From Uloborus plumipes (taxonomy: Eukaryota > Arthropoda > Arachnida > Araneae > Uloboridae): a stretch of DNA of 64,000 bases. The stretch spans positions 1 through 64,000 of the forward strand of contig JAXGGA010004732.1 of assembly GCA_038373865.1 (NCBI GenBank). The letters run 5' to 3'. Positions 24,301 through 34,989 of the stretch are shown piece by piece. The number at the start of each line of letters is the position of its first letter. Position 1 is the first letter of the stretch. The position numbers were made by a program, and so were the translations under genes. The notes under the pieces were generated by a model. The model ran no database searches. It was not told where the DNA came from and saw only the letters and a list, made by a program, of their open reading frames with translations.

Positions 24301-24658
24301 GGGCCATTTCACGGAAGCTTCCGCCCTTTTGTACCGAACGCGATGCTCATATTTTTATTAAAAATTAGTAATCGTTAAAGGTAATTAACAAAGTTTTTTG
24401 CCCAAGAAATGCCACACCGGTTTGTGACAATAGTAATCGTTAGAGGTAATTAACAAAGTTTTTTGCCCAAGAAATGCCACACCGGTTTGTGACAATAGTA
24501 ATCGTTAGAGGTAATTAACAAAGTTTTTTGACCAAGAAATGCCGCACCGGTTTGTGATTTCTTAACCAACTAAATTTACCTTTTAAAATCACTCCTTTTT
24601 AATAAAAAACATGAGCGTCACATACGGGACAAAATGACGGCTTTTTCGTGGAATGGCC
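24301..24658. mobile_element. MITE with GGGCCATTTCACGG ends and TA target site
   Basis: The left end GGGCCATTTCACGGAAGCTT and the right end, inverted (GGCCATTCCACGAAAAAGCC), are diverged inverted repeats over about 55 bp. TA is on both sides (24299-24300, 24659-24660), suggesting Tc1/mariner-type mobilisation. A 65-bp tandem repeat fills the centre. Confidence 0.7.
24367..24557. repeat. Three tandem copies of a 65-bp unit
   Basis: Units begin at 24367, 24432 and 24497 with AGTAATCGTTA, contain AACAAAGTTTTTTG and end CACCGGTTTGTGA. The copies are nearly identical, the third with two substitutions. They lie inside the MITE at 24301-24658, so the expansion followed insertion or is a family trait. 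Confidence 0.9.
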
Positions 24659-25120
24659 TATAATACTGTCCATGAAAAAAAAAATTCCACAAATTGAGTT
24701 GTTATAGTCAAAAGCAATTTCGTCTATAGTTTTTATAGCGGTGTAAGTTTTATGAAATATATACGTTCCTTTCTTTTCTAAAGCACTCATTCTAAAAGCA
24801 AACAGTTTAAGTTCGGATAGTTCGTTTTCATACGAAAATAAATATATATAAGTAAATTGATTTTAAAATAGTCATCTTAAAGATTCCTACAGGTTCAATT
24901 AGATTCAATATAGAAATAACCCTTTAATGATACATTTTATCTGCAAAATAATGTTTTAATTACATTTAAGTTTAGCTGCGTTTCTAATTCCTATACTTTC
25001 CGAAAAACCTTTCAGACTTAAGAGCACAAGCAAGTTATTTTTCTCTAATTTGCTTTAAAAAATAAAAAAACTGAGGATTCTGAGTTTAAAAAACTTTTAC
25101 TTTGATGTTAGAACCCTTAC

Positions 25121-25253
25121 CTGGAAAGGTAAGTGTTAAATGTTTGGAGTAAGACTCATTATAACATCCAGTTAGATCATAATTGTATTCTTCTGGCTCG
25201 GCTTTGACAAAATTGTAAAAGTTCAAGACAGTCACATTCTCCTTTCCAAAACC
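25121..25253 (-). CDS. Exon 2 of visible set: ectodomain with two sequons
   Basis: 133 bp. A long T tract and TAG precede 25253, and the donor GTAAGGG follows 25121. It enters in phase 0 and leaves in phase 1. It encodes 44 residues beginning GFGKENVTVLNFYNFVKAEP and ending CYNESYSKHLTLTFP. NVT and NES are N-glycosylation sequons, and alternating hydrophobic residues suggest beta strands of an extracellular domain. One Cys is present. No family recognised. Confidence 0.75.
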
Positions 25254-25424
25254 CTAAAAAAAAAAAATCGACATTTTAGTATAACAAAGTGAGTAAGCAA
25301 TGTAGTGCAGTTAAGTGCATGCAATTACACTTGGCGGATCATGAGGTACATCAGACTTAGTTATAAGTTTAACTAAATGTGTTAATGAGTACTGCTATCA
25401 ATTTTACTTGAACAGAAGCTCTAG

Positions 25425-26294
25425 ACTACAAAAAATAAAGTGTTGTTTTTTCAGTATAATACTGGCAGTAGAAGTTCCAGTTTAAAACTATAAAATGCAC
25501 AGTACTAAACTGGAAAATAAGCAATTTTGCAGTTTATTACTGTAATGCAGCAATTTTAGTTTATCAGCACAGTTTTACAGTTTATTACCACAAAATTAGC
25601 TGTATTATAATGTAAAAACAACAGTATAATACTGGCAGCAGAAGGTCCAGTTTAACCCTTTGAGCGGTTTGCCCGTACGGTTTACGTGCTACCCGAAATT
25701 GGCCTCATCTGGTTTGCCCGTACGGCGTACGGGCATCGATATTTTCAGATTTCCTTTTCCGGTTTTCCCGAACTGTTCGGAAAATTGAAAACCTCAAAAT
25801 TCGCAGTAAGTGTGAGAGAAATTTTTGCATAATTTGTAAACCATTCATGACTGCATGCAGAATGTACTTGAAAAAAGCAAATATTTCGGGATTTTGTGAC
25901 CAAAATAGTAAAATAAAAAATATTGTAAAAGCATTGAAAACGAAAAAAAAAATTTAAAAATTCTTAATATTCTTATTCTGTTAAGTATGGTACTTAACTA
26001 TATGCAATAAAAAAATGTGCCTTTTTTGGAAGCATTTCTGGTAAAATAATTGACCGCTTAAAGGGTTAAAACTGTAAAATGCACAGTAATAAACTGTAAA
26101 ATTAACATTTTTACAGTTTATTACTGTGAAGCAGCAATTTTATAGTTTATTAGTGTAAAATTAGCAATTTGTACAGTTTATTAGTGTAAAATTAGCAATT
26201 TTTACAGTTTATTAGTGTAAAATTAGTAATTTTTACAGTTTATTACTTTAAAATTAGCTGTATTATGCTGTAAAAACATTCATTTTTTACAGTG
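25425..26294. mobile_element. CACTG MITE family, copy 5, split by a piggyBac-type MITE
   Basis: The left part is 25425-25655 and the right part 26066-26294, ending TTTTTTACAGTG then TA. The interruption falls in the family's conserved AGTTTAAAACTG motif, at its TTAA. Several TTTACAGTTTATTAGTGTAA units are present on the right. Confidence 0.8.
25656..26065. mobile_element. piggyBac-type non-autonomous element at a TTAA site
   Basis: It starts CCCTTTGAGCGG and ends CCGCTTAAAGGG, flanked by TTAA at 25652-25655 and 26066-26069. TTAA duplication with CCC/GGG ends is characteristic of piggyBac. The host MITE sequence is restored exactly if this segment and one TTAA are removed. Two copies of TTTGCCCGTACGG lie near the left end. 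No transposase frame. Confidence 0.85.
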
Positions 26295-26410
26295 TATGGT
26301 TACTGGAAAACTTTATGGGATCCCAGTTTCCCAGAAGTTTTTGGTGGAAGCACTGATTTGTGTTGGAGTGTCCAGTCTTATGCGAAGCTATAGAGTCTTT
26401 GGTAGCACTG

Positions 26411-27141
26411 CAGGGATGCGCCGATTAATCGGCCATAATCAGCCACTTTGCCGATTGTTAATATTCGGCAAAATTGCGCCGATTAATCAGCTGAAAAAGT
26501 CTTTTTTGAATATTATTCTTTGAAGTGTACTTTCATTAAGAAACTATGATGAATGATTTTATTGACAGTAATAATAATCCTCACTGTGGATATAAAGTTT
26601 TTAATAAATGAATTCCCCTACTTTGAATTAATATATACATAGATAATGTTGCAACATTTTTCATGCCACGATAGTTGTCTCCTTAGCACAGTGCTTTTAG
26701 ATAACCTCTCCATTTTCACAAAGAATAAAAGTCTTGAATTAAATTGCCACTAATTATTAAAATTTAAATTAAAAGTACTCCTAAATTGGAGTGCTCACCA
26801 CAGACCCCCCCCCCTTTTTGAAAAAAAAATTTTATGCACAATTAATATAATTAACAATGTGTTAAGGTAATATTGAGAGTAATATGAAAATTGGTTCTGA
26901 GAAATTTGATAAAATATTTTTGTGAAAATTAGGAAAATGGAAACAAATTCTTCTCTTAGAAATAAATTACTTACTATTTCTAAACTCGGAATTGTATAAG
27001 AGAGAAAAAAAACACTTATTATGAAATTGGCAGTATTAAAAACAATTATCCTTATCATTTTTCGGCGCTGCCGATTAATCATCCGATTATCAACAACCGA
27101 TTAATCGGTAATCGGTAAATTTGCTTATCGGTGCATCCCTA
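26411..27141. mobile_element. hAT-like non-autonomous element rich in CCGATTAATCGG
   Basis: The ends CAGGGATGCGCCGATTAATC and, inverted, TAGGGATGCACCGATAAG are near inverted repeats. Subterminal palindromes CCGATTAATCGG occur at both ends. No clean 8-bp duplication is visible (TAGCACTG against GTTGTGAC), so it is old or the borders are off by some bases. No transposase. Confidence 0.55.
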
Positions 27142-27199
27142 GTTGTGACTGTACATGGTTGCAGTTTTAACCTATAAGACTTTTATTTTCGCAACCGTT

Positions 27200-27960
27200 C
27201 GCCCTAGATGCATACTTCCAATGGCAAAAATGCTCAAAATGAGGTACAGGGTTAAGATAATAAGAACTTGAAGCGAAAAAAGAAAAATTTGTCACAAAAT
27301 ACGAAATGTAACTTCCCATACGAATCCTAGGTCCCCTAACTTATATTAACCGCTTCCCTTTTAATCATTTTTGAAAAAAAATTACCAAAAAATCACATTT
27401 TTTATTAATTTGATTTTTAAACACAAGAAAATGAAACAAGCAAAATATGTAGGTTTTTAGTTGATTTTTTAAGTATTGTAAAATCATTTAGTGTTACCTG
27501 AGTTTTCTCGAGATAATAATTACCTGCAACTCATACGAACTCCAGATAATTCGGGATAATCAGGCAAGCGGTTAAAGAAAATCAAGACAAAAAAAAAAAA
27601 AGAACATAAAGAGTTTGACGTTAGAACGACCCCATATTCACCGAGATATTAAACGCAGCGTTTTGTGACTGACACAACTTTCCACTCGTTCTCAATAACA
27701 CGTTTTGACGGAAAATATAGCTTCAGTAGAATGACAACTGGTCATTCTACTGAAAGGACGATACGTTCCAATCTCATTTGCTGCACGGGATCTGTTCGAT
27801 TTTTGAGGTCAAGATTCTCTTGCAAATCTTTCATTTTTTTACGTTGGAATTATATTTCAGATTTTTTTTTCTTGTTAAATATAAATGAACGGACCTGGTG
27901 TCCGTATAAAAAGTTGAATATCGCATACATGAAAAGTTAGATATAATATTATCTTTAGGT
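27200..27960. repeat. Dispersed repeat related to 41773-43040
   Basis: Three blocks recur near 41.9-43.0 kb: TTCACCGAGATATTAAACGC with AGTAGAATGACAAC; GTTCCAATCTCATTT; and TACCTGCAACTCATACGA with TCGGGATAATCA. This copy has lost one arm of the inverted structure. No exon supported. Confidence 0.6.
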
Positions 27961-28189
27961 AAAATGCGTCCCCTGGTGACGAAAACTCAATTTTGTTAGA
28001 AATTTCAGCGATATGACTTTTGCGCTTACCACGGCGGCTTAAAAGAAGGCGATTACGATACGCAGCACCCTTTGGTCTCCAATGGTTTTTGTTTTGAGGG
28101 AAACATCAATAGATAGATTAGAACATAAACGAGATTTATGAAGAGATACTGAAATGTTTTCTCAGTTTAGCGGACTCCCGTTTGTCATC

Positions 28190-28580
28190 TTTATTGTCCG
28201 GCAAATGGATTTTTGCACGCCGCTCACAAAAGAGGCTCGAGAGCAAATCATAAATCATAGCCCTTTGAATCCGATCAATTCCAGCCTTGAGGCCATAACG
28301 CGGCCTTTCCTCGCCTTGATACTATGATGAGGCCGAACAATTACAATGTCTCATCTGCATCGGCTGCCCTCGAAGTAACCCTCTATTAAACCTCGAGTCT
28401 CGCATTAACTCACGCAAAATGGGAGTCTCGGAATATTTAACCCGTCTGAGGATAGGAGCAAATTCAAGGAAACCTCGTAAGAGAGAGCCCGGAGAGGTGG
28501 ATTTGCGAATATCCCGTGTAGCAATAAATGGGATGCGTAAAAGATACGTTTCAATTCCTTCAAGAGAATTAGTTCAATTC
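28190..28580. other. GC-elevated island within the first visible intron
   Basis: About 390 bp of clearly higher GC without transposon ends. A short plus-strand open frame begins at 28419, but the gene is on the other strand and no splice sites frame it. Candidate conserved regulatory element; composition is the only evidence. Confidence 0.3.
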
Positions 28581-29017
28581 AAATCAAATCCTATTGTGCA
28601 CTTTATAACAACTTCAACTCTTATTAACCCTTAACTGGTGAGGCATAGCAAAATTTAGGAAATTAAAATAGGAAAATGAAACAACTTTTTTGTATTGATG
28701 TTTTAACTCTGTGTTTAAGCAAAATGTGACTCATAGATAATTTATATCAAACTACTATTATTGATTAAAGAAATAAAAATTACATGCCTGTATTTTATGC
28801 TTCTCATTTTCAAATGTTTCTTAATGCGTATATGTTTTAGAGACCGGTTACATTGACTAAAAGCCGGCTCATTGCGGAAACATTCTCTAAACTTGAAAAA
28901 AAAAAAAAGAGAAAAAAGTTGGTAATTGCAGGTAGAAATGACAGCATGCAGTAGAAATACTCCTTATCAGGAGCAAAGCAGGATAGTTCAGAGGAGATAA
29001 TCTACCGCAGGTACCTT
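28581..29017. other. Intron sequence, nothing recognised
   Basis: AT-rich, with an A run at about 28897-28911. Confidence 0.45.
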
Positions 29018-29635
29018 CAGAGGTGCTCACAGGAAGGAATTACGGCGCAAGTTGCGCCATCAAAATTGGGGGGGGGGGGTTAAACTAATTTACTTATTTA
29101 TTTAAACTATTTATTATTTTTTTTAATTTAAATTATTTACGGATATGTTTAAAGAAAAATTATTCATTCATTTATTTCTTAAATTAAATTATTTACAGAT
29201 ACTTTTAAAGAAAGATTATTCATTAATTTATTTCTTTAATTTAAAGTATTTCTTTTATTTCCTTATTATTTATTTATGGTTTTGTCTGCATGTGTGTGTG
29301 CTTGGAATGTCTGAAAGGGAAAAACAGAGATTATATTCTGCGCATAATTCGAACTTTTAAAAAATTAATAGTGTATAAAAAATAATAGTTACAATTAAAA
29401 AACATAATATTTAAAAAAATTAACAAATAATATTTAAACAAATAAATAATATTTTTTTAAAATAAATAAAATTAAAAAAATAAATAAATGATATAAAAAA
29501 ATAAATGATATTAAAAAACAAATAAATAAAAATGAGGGGTAAAAATAAAATAAAAAGCACAGGAGGGTTGTAAATTTTTTTTTGGGGGGGAGGGGGAATT
29601 TGCGCCATTAATCTTGGGGGGAATGGGCATCCCTG
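29018..29635. mobile_element. hAT-type MITE with perfect 8-bp target duplication
   Basis: The ends CAGAGGTGCTCACAGG and, inverted, CAGGGATGCCCATTCC are flanked by GGTACCTT at 29010-29017 and 29636-29643. Inside are GGCGCAAGTTGCGCCA, a long TTTATTT/AAATAAA region and G-rich runs. A truncated relative is at 8435. No transposase frame. The intact duplication suggests a fairly recent insertion. Confidence 0.85.
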
Positions 29636-30279
29636 GGTACCTTGGTTTAAAGCAAACGTCTGTTTTCTCCTGGTATTAAGTCCGTTCATTGCATTTCTTT
29701 TGTGAAATTGCTGTATATGCATAAAAATGTATGCTTCACTGTAAAAAATGAATGTTGGTTTTACAGTATAATACAACTAGTTTGACAGTAATTTTACAGT
29801 AATAAACTGTAAAATTGCTAGTAAAATTACTACGCATTTTACAGTTTTGGACTGGAACCTCTGCTGCCAGTATTATACTTTGTTTTTACCGTATAATACA
29901 GCTAATTTTATGGTAAAATGTCTAATGTTACAGTAATAAACTGTAAAATTGCTAGTAAGATTACTACGCATTTTACAGTTTTGGACTGGAACCTCTGTTG
30001 CCAGTATTATACTTTGTTTTTACCGTATAATACAGCTAATTTTATGGTAAAATGGCTAATGTTACAGTAATAAACTGTAAAATTGCTAGTAAGATTACTA
30101 CGCATTTTACAGTTTTGGACTGGAACCTCTGCTGCCAGTATTATACTTTGTTTTTACCGTATAATACAGCTAATTTTATGGTAAAATGTCTAATGTTACA
30201 GTAATAAACTGTAAAATTGCTAGTAAGATTACTACGCATTTTACAGTTTTGGACTGGAACCTCTGCTGCCAGTATTATA

Positions 30280-31708
30280 CACTGGCGGAAAAAAAAATCC
30301 CAACACCAAGAACGACTTGTATTAGAGAAACGAAATTTGGTAGGCTTGTTTATACAACTGAAAGATGACATCGATTGAAATTTCGTGTTCCGCGCATAAG
30401 TGTGGCGCAGCTGGCGTCACTCAGAACATGCAAATAAGGCTTGTTTTAAAAGCGTGATGTGAAGCTCGTGTGTATTATTTTCCCGTGAAATTGGACGAAT
30501 TGCGTTCATGTTAGCCAGGAATACCTTTTAAGAAGACGAAGAAGCCATTATCAACAGCTCACCGAGTTTAAACGAGGTCGTACAAATTGGGTACGAGAAG
30601 GTGGATTTTCATTTCGCGATATTGCAGAAAGACTTGGGTGGGAATGTTTTCCCCATGCATGATTATTGGAAGCTATGGGCAAGGGATGGTACTACCTCAA
30701 GAAGATCGAGTTCCGAGATGCCACGTGGCACGGCTGAGAAGGAAGATCGCCGAATCTTGCGTACGGCTGTGGCGCATCGTACTGAATCTGCGGCTGACAT
30801 TCGAGCTGCAGTTGGTACCGTCGTGACCCAAAAAACGGTAAGAAACTGTTTACTTCAAGGACAGCTCCGAGCCAGGCAGCCTGTAGCCGGTATTCCATTG
30901 ACTGCAAACCATTGCCTTTTCCGACGGCAGTGGTGCCACGACAGAGCTCACTGGATGTCGGAGTGGAGATTTGTTGTAATTTTTGATGAAAACAGATTTG
31001 GAATTAGTGCCAGTGGTGGCTGTATATTGGTCAGAAGGAGGCCAGGGGACCGCTTGCATCCAAGCGGTCTACAGCCTAGACACACGGAACTCACACCTGG
31101 AGTTATGGTCTCTGGAGCAATTTCCTACGACAGCAGGGGCATTCTTGTGGTTATCCCAAACTCACTGACTGAAAATTTGTCGTCAGTCTGTTAATTTAAC
31201 CAGTCGTACAGCCCTTCATGAGTAGCATTCAAGGGAGCGTTTTCCAACCGGATAACGCTCGCCCTCACATCGCTGCTGTAACGCAATGTGCTCTACAGAG
31301 TGTTGACATGTTACCATGACCTGCAAAATCACCAGGTCTGTCTCCAATTGATAACGTATGGGATATCATGGGATGGCACCTCGAGCATCATCCACAGTCA
31401 GCAATGGCGGTCCTAGTATTGACACAGCAAGTGCAACAAGCATGGAACTCTATACCACAAAGTGACATTCGGCACCTGTATGACATAATGCATGAACGCT
31501 TGCAGGCTTGCCTTCAAAATTCTGGACGTTACACCCTCTATTAAATTAACAGAATTTCACATTTGCACAGCATTTTCTTGACCTTAAATTAGCCAGTGAT
31601 CTTGTACATTTAATCAATTAAACATGTTAACTAGACAATTGCATTACCCAAATTTCATTACTCTACGGCAATTTTTTCTTGGTGTTGGGATTTTTTTTTC
31701 CGCCAGTG
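30280..31708 (+). mobile_element. Tc1-like transposon, 1429 bp, intact ends, dead transposase
   Basis: Terminal inverted repeats of about 30 bp start CACTGGCGG and continue into AATCCCAACACCAAG. They are nearly perfect at both ends and are flanked by TA at 30278-30279 and 31709-31710. The element sits inside the 134-bp repeats of MITE copy 6. It encodes a broken transposase (next entry). Well-matched ends and clean borders imply a younger age than the host MITE. Confidence 0.92.
30534..31544 (+). pseudogene. Tc1-like transposase pseudogene
   Basis: The N-terminal helix-turn-helix block is legible (RGRTNWVREGG, FSFRDIAERLGW). The catalytic blocks follow: FDENRF (first Asp), FQPDNARPH (second Asp) and SPIDNVWD (third acid). 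A frame change near 30640, another near 31170, and a TGA in place of Trp at 31317-31319 break the protein. The third acid is Asp where most Tc1 proteins have Glu. The spacing between second and third acid is 32 residues in this reading. The product would have cut and pasted its own element. It is non-functional here. Confidence 0.85.
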
Positions 31709-32610
31709 TACTTTGTTTTTACCGTATAATACAGCTAATTTTATGGTAAAATGGCTAATGTTACAGTAATAAACTGTAAAATTGCTAGTAAAATTACTAC
31801 GCATTTTACAGTTTTGGACTGGAACCTCTGGAACCTCTGCTGCCAGTATTATACTTTGTTTTTACCGTATAATACAGCTAATTTTATGGTAAAATGGCTA
31901 ATGTTACAGTAATAAACTGTAAAATTGCTAGTAAAATTACTACGCATTTTACAGCTTTGGACTGGAACCTCTGCTGCCAGTATTATACTTTGTTTTTACC
32001 GTATAATACAGCTAATTTTATGGTAAAATGGCTAATGTTATAGTAATAAACTGTAAAATTGCTAGTAAAATTACTACGCATTTTACAGTTTTGGACTGGA
32101 ACCTCTGCTGCCAGTATTATACTTTGTTTTTACCGTATAATACAGCTAATTTTATGGTAAAATGGCTAATGTTACAGTAATAAACTGTAAAATTGCTAGT
32201 TTTGCAGTAATAAATTAAAATAGCTAATTTTACAGTTTATCACTGCGCTTTTAGTTTTAAACTGGAACCTCTGCTGCCAGTATTATATTGTAAAAACAAC
32301 AGCTTATTATTTTTTTTTGCAGTGTACTTGTGGCATGTATGTCGCTTCGACCGATAAGATAATTTTATTTTTAAACTCGAGTTTCACTTTTTATGACTTC
32401 TACGGCAAAGTGATTACAATATCGAAAATTAGTTAGTTTTATTATTTGTTAGTTCAAACATAAAACTAAAAGTTTGACTCATTATGATGCAGCACAATGA
32501 AAAGGATTTAGTGCATGGGTTACTTTAAAAAGCCATTATTAAAAAAAAAACTTACTAAAGTTTTTTTTTCCGTGCAAATGATTAGCAATTACACGGTGAG
32601 CTGAACTTAC

Positions 32611-32800
32611 ATATTTAAGAATCAGAATTTCGATTTCCGTCTGACCAGTTGCAATTAGTAAGGACATGTACGCACTCATTCCTCTTTCGTCCCAGAAAAC
32701 TAATGAAAAAGGATTTTGCACGAGTCCCGATTTCGCAATCTTTGACTTAACGCCTGGATGCAAAAAGCGGTTTACTGGCGAACATTCCCCGCAGAAATCC
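32611..32800 (-). CDS. Exon 1 of visible set: Cys-containing ectodomain
   Basis: 190 bp. The acceptor ATTATCTGCTTTAG precedes 32800 and the donor GTAAGTTCAG follows 32611. One base completes a codon from an unseen upstream exon (which must end in phase 2), then 63 codons in phase 0. It begins DFCGECSPVNRFLHPG and contains NPFSLVFWDERGMSAYMSLL and QTEIEILILKY. Two close Cys and alternating hydrophobic residues fit an extracellular beta-rich domain. The frame stays open upstream of the acceptor by chance, but the splice site is strong. No family recognised. The 5' part of the gene is not identified. Confidence 0.7.
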
Positions 32801-34299
32801 CTAAAGCAGATAATTAAAGAGATGTCTTTTAACAAAGGCTCTTTAAATAATTCGATCATTTTTTGGCTTCCTCTCATTCGCTGCCGATGTTTTTTCTTTC
32901 CACTAGACCCCGCTCTTTTTTTTTTTGGATTGTCGAGAAAAAGAGAGTACACATTTTCATGGAAGCAAGAAAGTCTCTTGAAGTGAAAATGTGGCTCCCC
33001 AAATTTTTTTTTTATTTTCTCTGTGGAAAAGCCACTTAACGAATGAAAACGGCGAATATTCACTAACCATTTTATGTGGAGGGAGGAAAGGGGCTCTTCT
33101 GCAATGAATTAACACTTCAAGCAACCTTCTTCACTTATGGCTTCTGTTAGAACATAAAGTTCTGTTATGCTCTCTCTATTTGATTTATTTAGTTTTTCTC
33201 TTGTTTCTTTCCTTTTATGGGTCATTACTTTTTTCTGCGTAATTAATTGTGACTCGTCGCTTTTACGAAAGAAGTATATACATTGCGTCTGTAATGGTGT
33301 GCTTTGTCCACAGTAAGGTACTCAATAGGACGCTTCTTAATTTTCTTGTTATCAATTCTTTTGCGCAGAGACCAAACTTATCACCTTCACATGTTTTTCA
33401 TCCCAGACATAACAGTCCACAGGAAGATCTCTCCACCACCAACAGAAAAGACACAACTCAAAAAACAGCATTGGAAAAAATCAAAGTTTTCGCAATGCTA
33501 CTTTTTATTTTTAATATCCTGATTTATCCTAAACTAGCTTACCCGAGTGAAGAAGTTGCGTTTGATAGCAACAATTCAAAATTAAGATTTTTTAAAGGTA
33601 ATATTTCAAAAAACAGGCACAGAGTGGATTGTTATATTTCACCGATTTAAGAGAAAATTAAATTAACCCTTACTTTCGTAGTTTCGTTTCGCAAAGAATC
33701 AAGGAAACAACATCCACCAAAAAAAAGTTCTTTGAGAAACATTATTTATGCCAAATGACATTGCTAAAATAAACACTTCTTTTAAAAAGAAATTGCAACA
33801 GTAGAAACTGGTTTAAATGCAACAGTACTATGGTGGCGTAAAATCCTGCAGTGAGTTTAAATTACATTTTCTTTGAAATTTCGATCAAAATTAATCAGTA
33901 AAAAAAGTCATTCAGGAGGAAAAAAATTAATCATGTAATTTTACACTAGGCACCTGTTTTTTGTTTTTTTGTTTTTTGTTTTGTTTTTTTGGCTCTCTTT
34001 GCTTCTATTAGAGGATTTCTGTCTCCAGCTTATTTACTTCCTATTCTATGCCGACGAGTGCTAAAAAGCACGAAAATATGGTGCATTGGTGCATTGAATG
34101 TTTCCGTCTTAGCCCTGACTTAGAGGCGGTTACTTACTGCTGCAAAACTGATATTTAAAAGTAGTATCGATGGTGTTTAAAAATAATTTTTTTTTTTTAC
34201 TTTTTAAAGCAATTTTCGGCTGTGGTTTTGAAGTCGGTTCTACTTTTTTTCTAAAATGGTTTTATATCAAACGCATTTTCAGTTACATTCGGTCTATTA
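32801..34299. other. No exon recognised
   Basis: AT-rich sequence upstream of the first visible exon, probably intron. Plus-strand open frames at 33249-33650 lack features. A TTTTTTG-type tract lies at 33958-33990. Confidence 0.4.
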
Positions 34300-34640
34300 T
34301 TAGTGGAGCTGATTTTTTGAGGAGAAGGGTGAGCAGCTAGAGTATTGGTCTCTCTGATAATAATGCGACGCAGCTAATGAAAGCCTTCGGACGTGGGGGA
34401 ATGGTAGTGTTATCGTTTTCGCGTAATTAATATTTATCTGCGGATCATCGTGTACTCGCAGCTCGGGACGTGAGGATAAGTAGAAGGAGCTCTCAGAATG
34501 AGAAAATAATGATTGCTGCCCGGAGAGGGAAATAGCCTCCTTATTGGCCAAAAAATATCCCTCGCCTAGTCCTTAATGGAAAGAATTGATTTCGCCAAGA
34601 GCCAGCTCGAGAGATTTAGATTATTTGGGACTATTCACAG
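34300..34640. other. GC-elevated island
   Basis: About 340 bp of higher GC and no transposon ends, directly followed by MITE copy 7. No convincing exon. Candidate conserved regulatory element. Confidence 0.3.
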
Positions 34641-34668
34641 TCGGGATTTTCTTTGAATATTGGAGATA

Positions 34669-34989
34669 CACTGTAAAAAAATGGACTGTTGTTTTTACAG
34701 TATAATACTGGCTGCCGAGGTTCCAATTTAAAACTGTAAAGTACACAGTAATAAACTGTAAAACTAGCAATTTTACAGTTTATTGCCGTACAATTTAGCG
34801 GTATTATACTATAAAAGCAACAGTATAATAGTGGCAGCAGAGGTTCCAGTTTAAAACTGCAAAATGCACGGTAATAAACTTAAATTAGCAATTTTACAGT
34901 TTATCACTGTAAAATTAGCAATTTTTTCAGCTTATTGCTGTAGAATTAGCTGCATTCTACTGTAAAAACAACATTCATTTTTTACAGTG
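34669..34989. mobile_element. CACTG MITE family, copy 7
   Basis: It starts CACTGTAAAAAAATGGACTG, ends TTTTTTACAGTG, with TA on both sides. At 321 bp it is among the least expanded complete copies and therefore close to the basic form. Confidence 0.85.

Larger units (their letters stand above)
29737..32324. mobile_element. CACTG MITE family, copy 6: expanded by a 134-bp tandem repeat and split by Tc1
   Basis: It starts CACTGTAAAAAATGAATG and ends GCAGTG then TA. A 134-bp unit (CTGTAAAATTGCTAGT to ACAGTAATAA) starts at 29807, 29941, 30075 and 30209. After subtraction of the Tc1 element and its TA duplication it starts in register at 31774, then at 31917, 32051 and 32185 (the last unit partial). 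One unit has an extra 9-bp GGAACCTCT duplication. The register across the Tc1 shows that expansion came before that insertion. Confidence 0.9.

Noticed and set aside
12944..32800. Naming the gene as amnionless
   Set aside because: The tail motif and juxtamembrane order are similar in outline, but the ectodomain exons do not match what I know of that family.
32801..33063. Extending the exon at 32800 upstream along the open frame
   Set aside because: A strong acceptor lies at 32801, and the upstream translation is Lys-rich low-complexity sequence typical of AT-rich intron.
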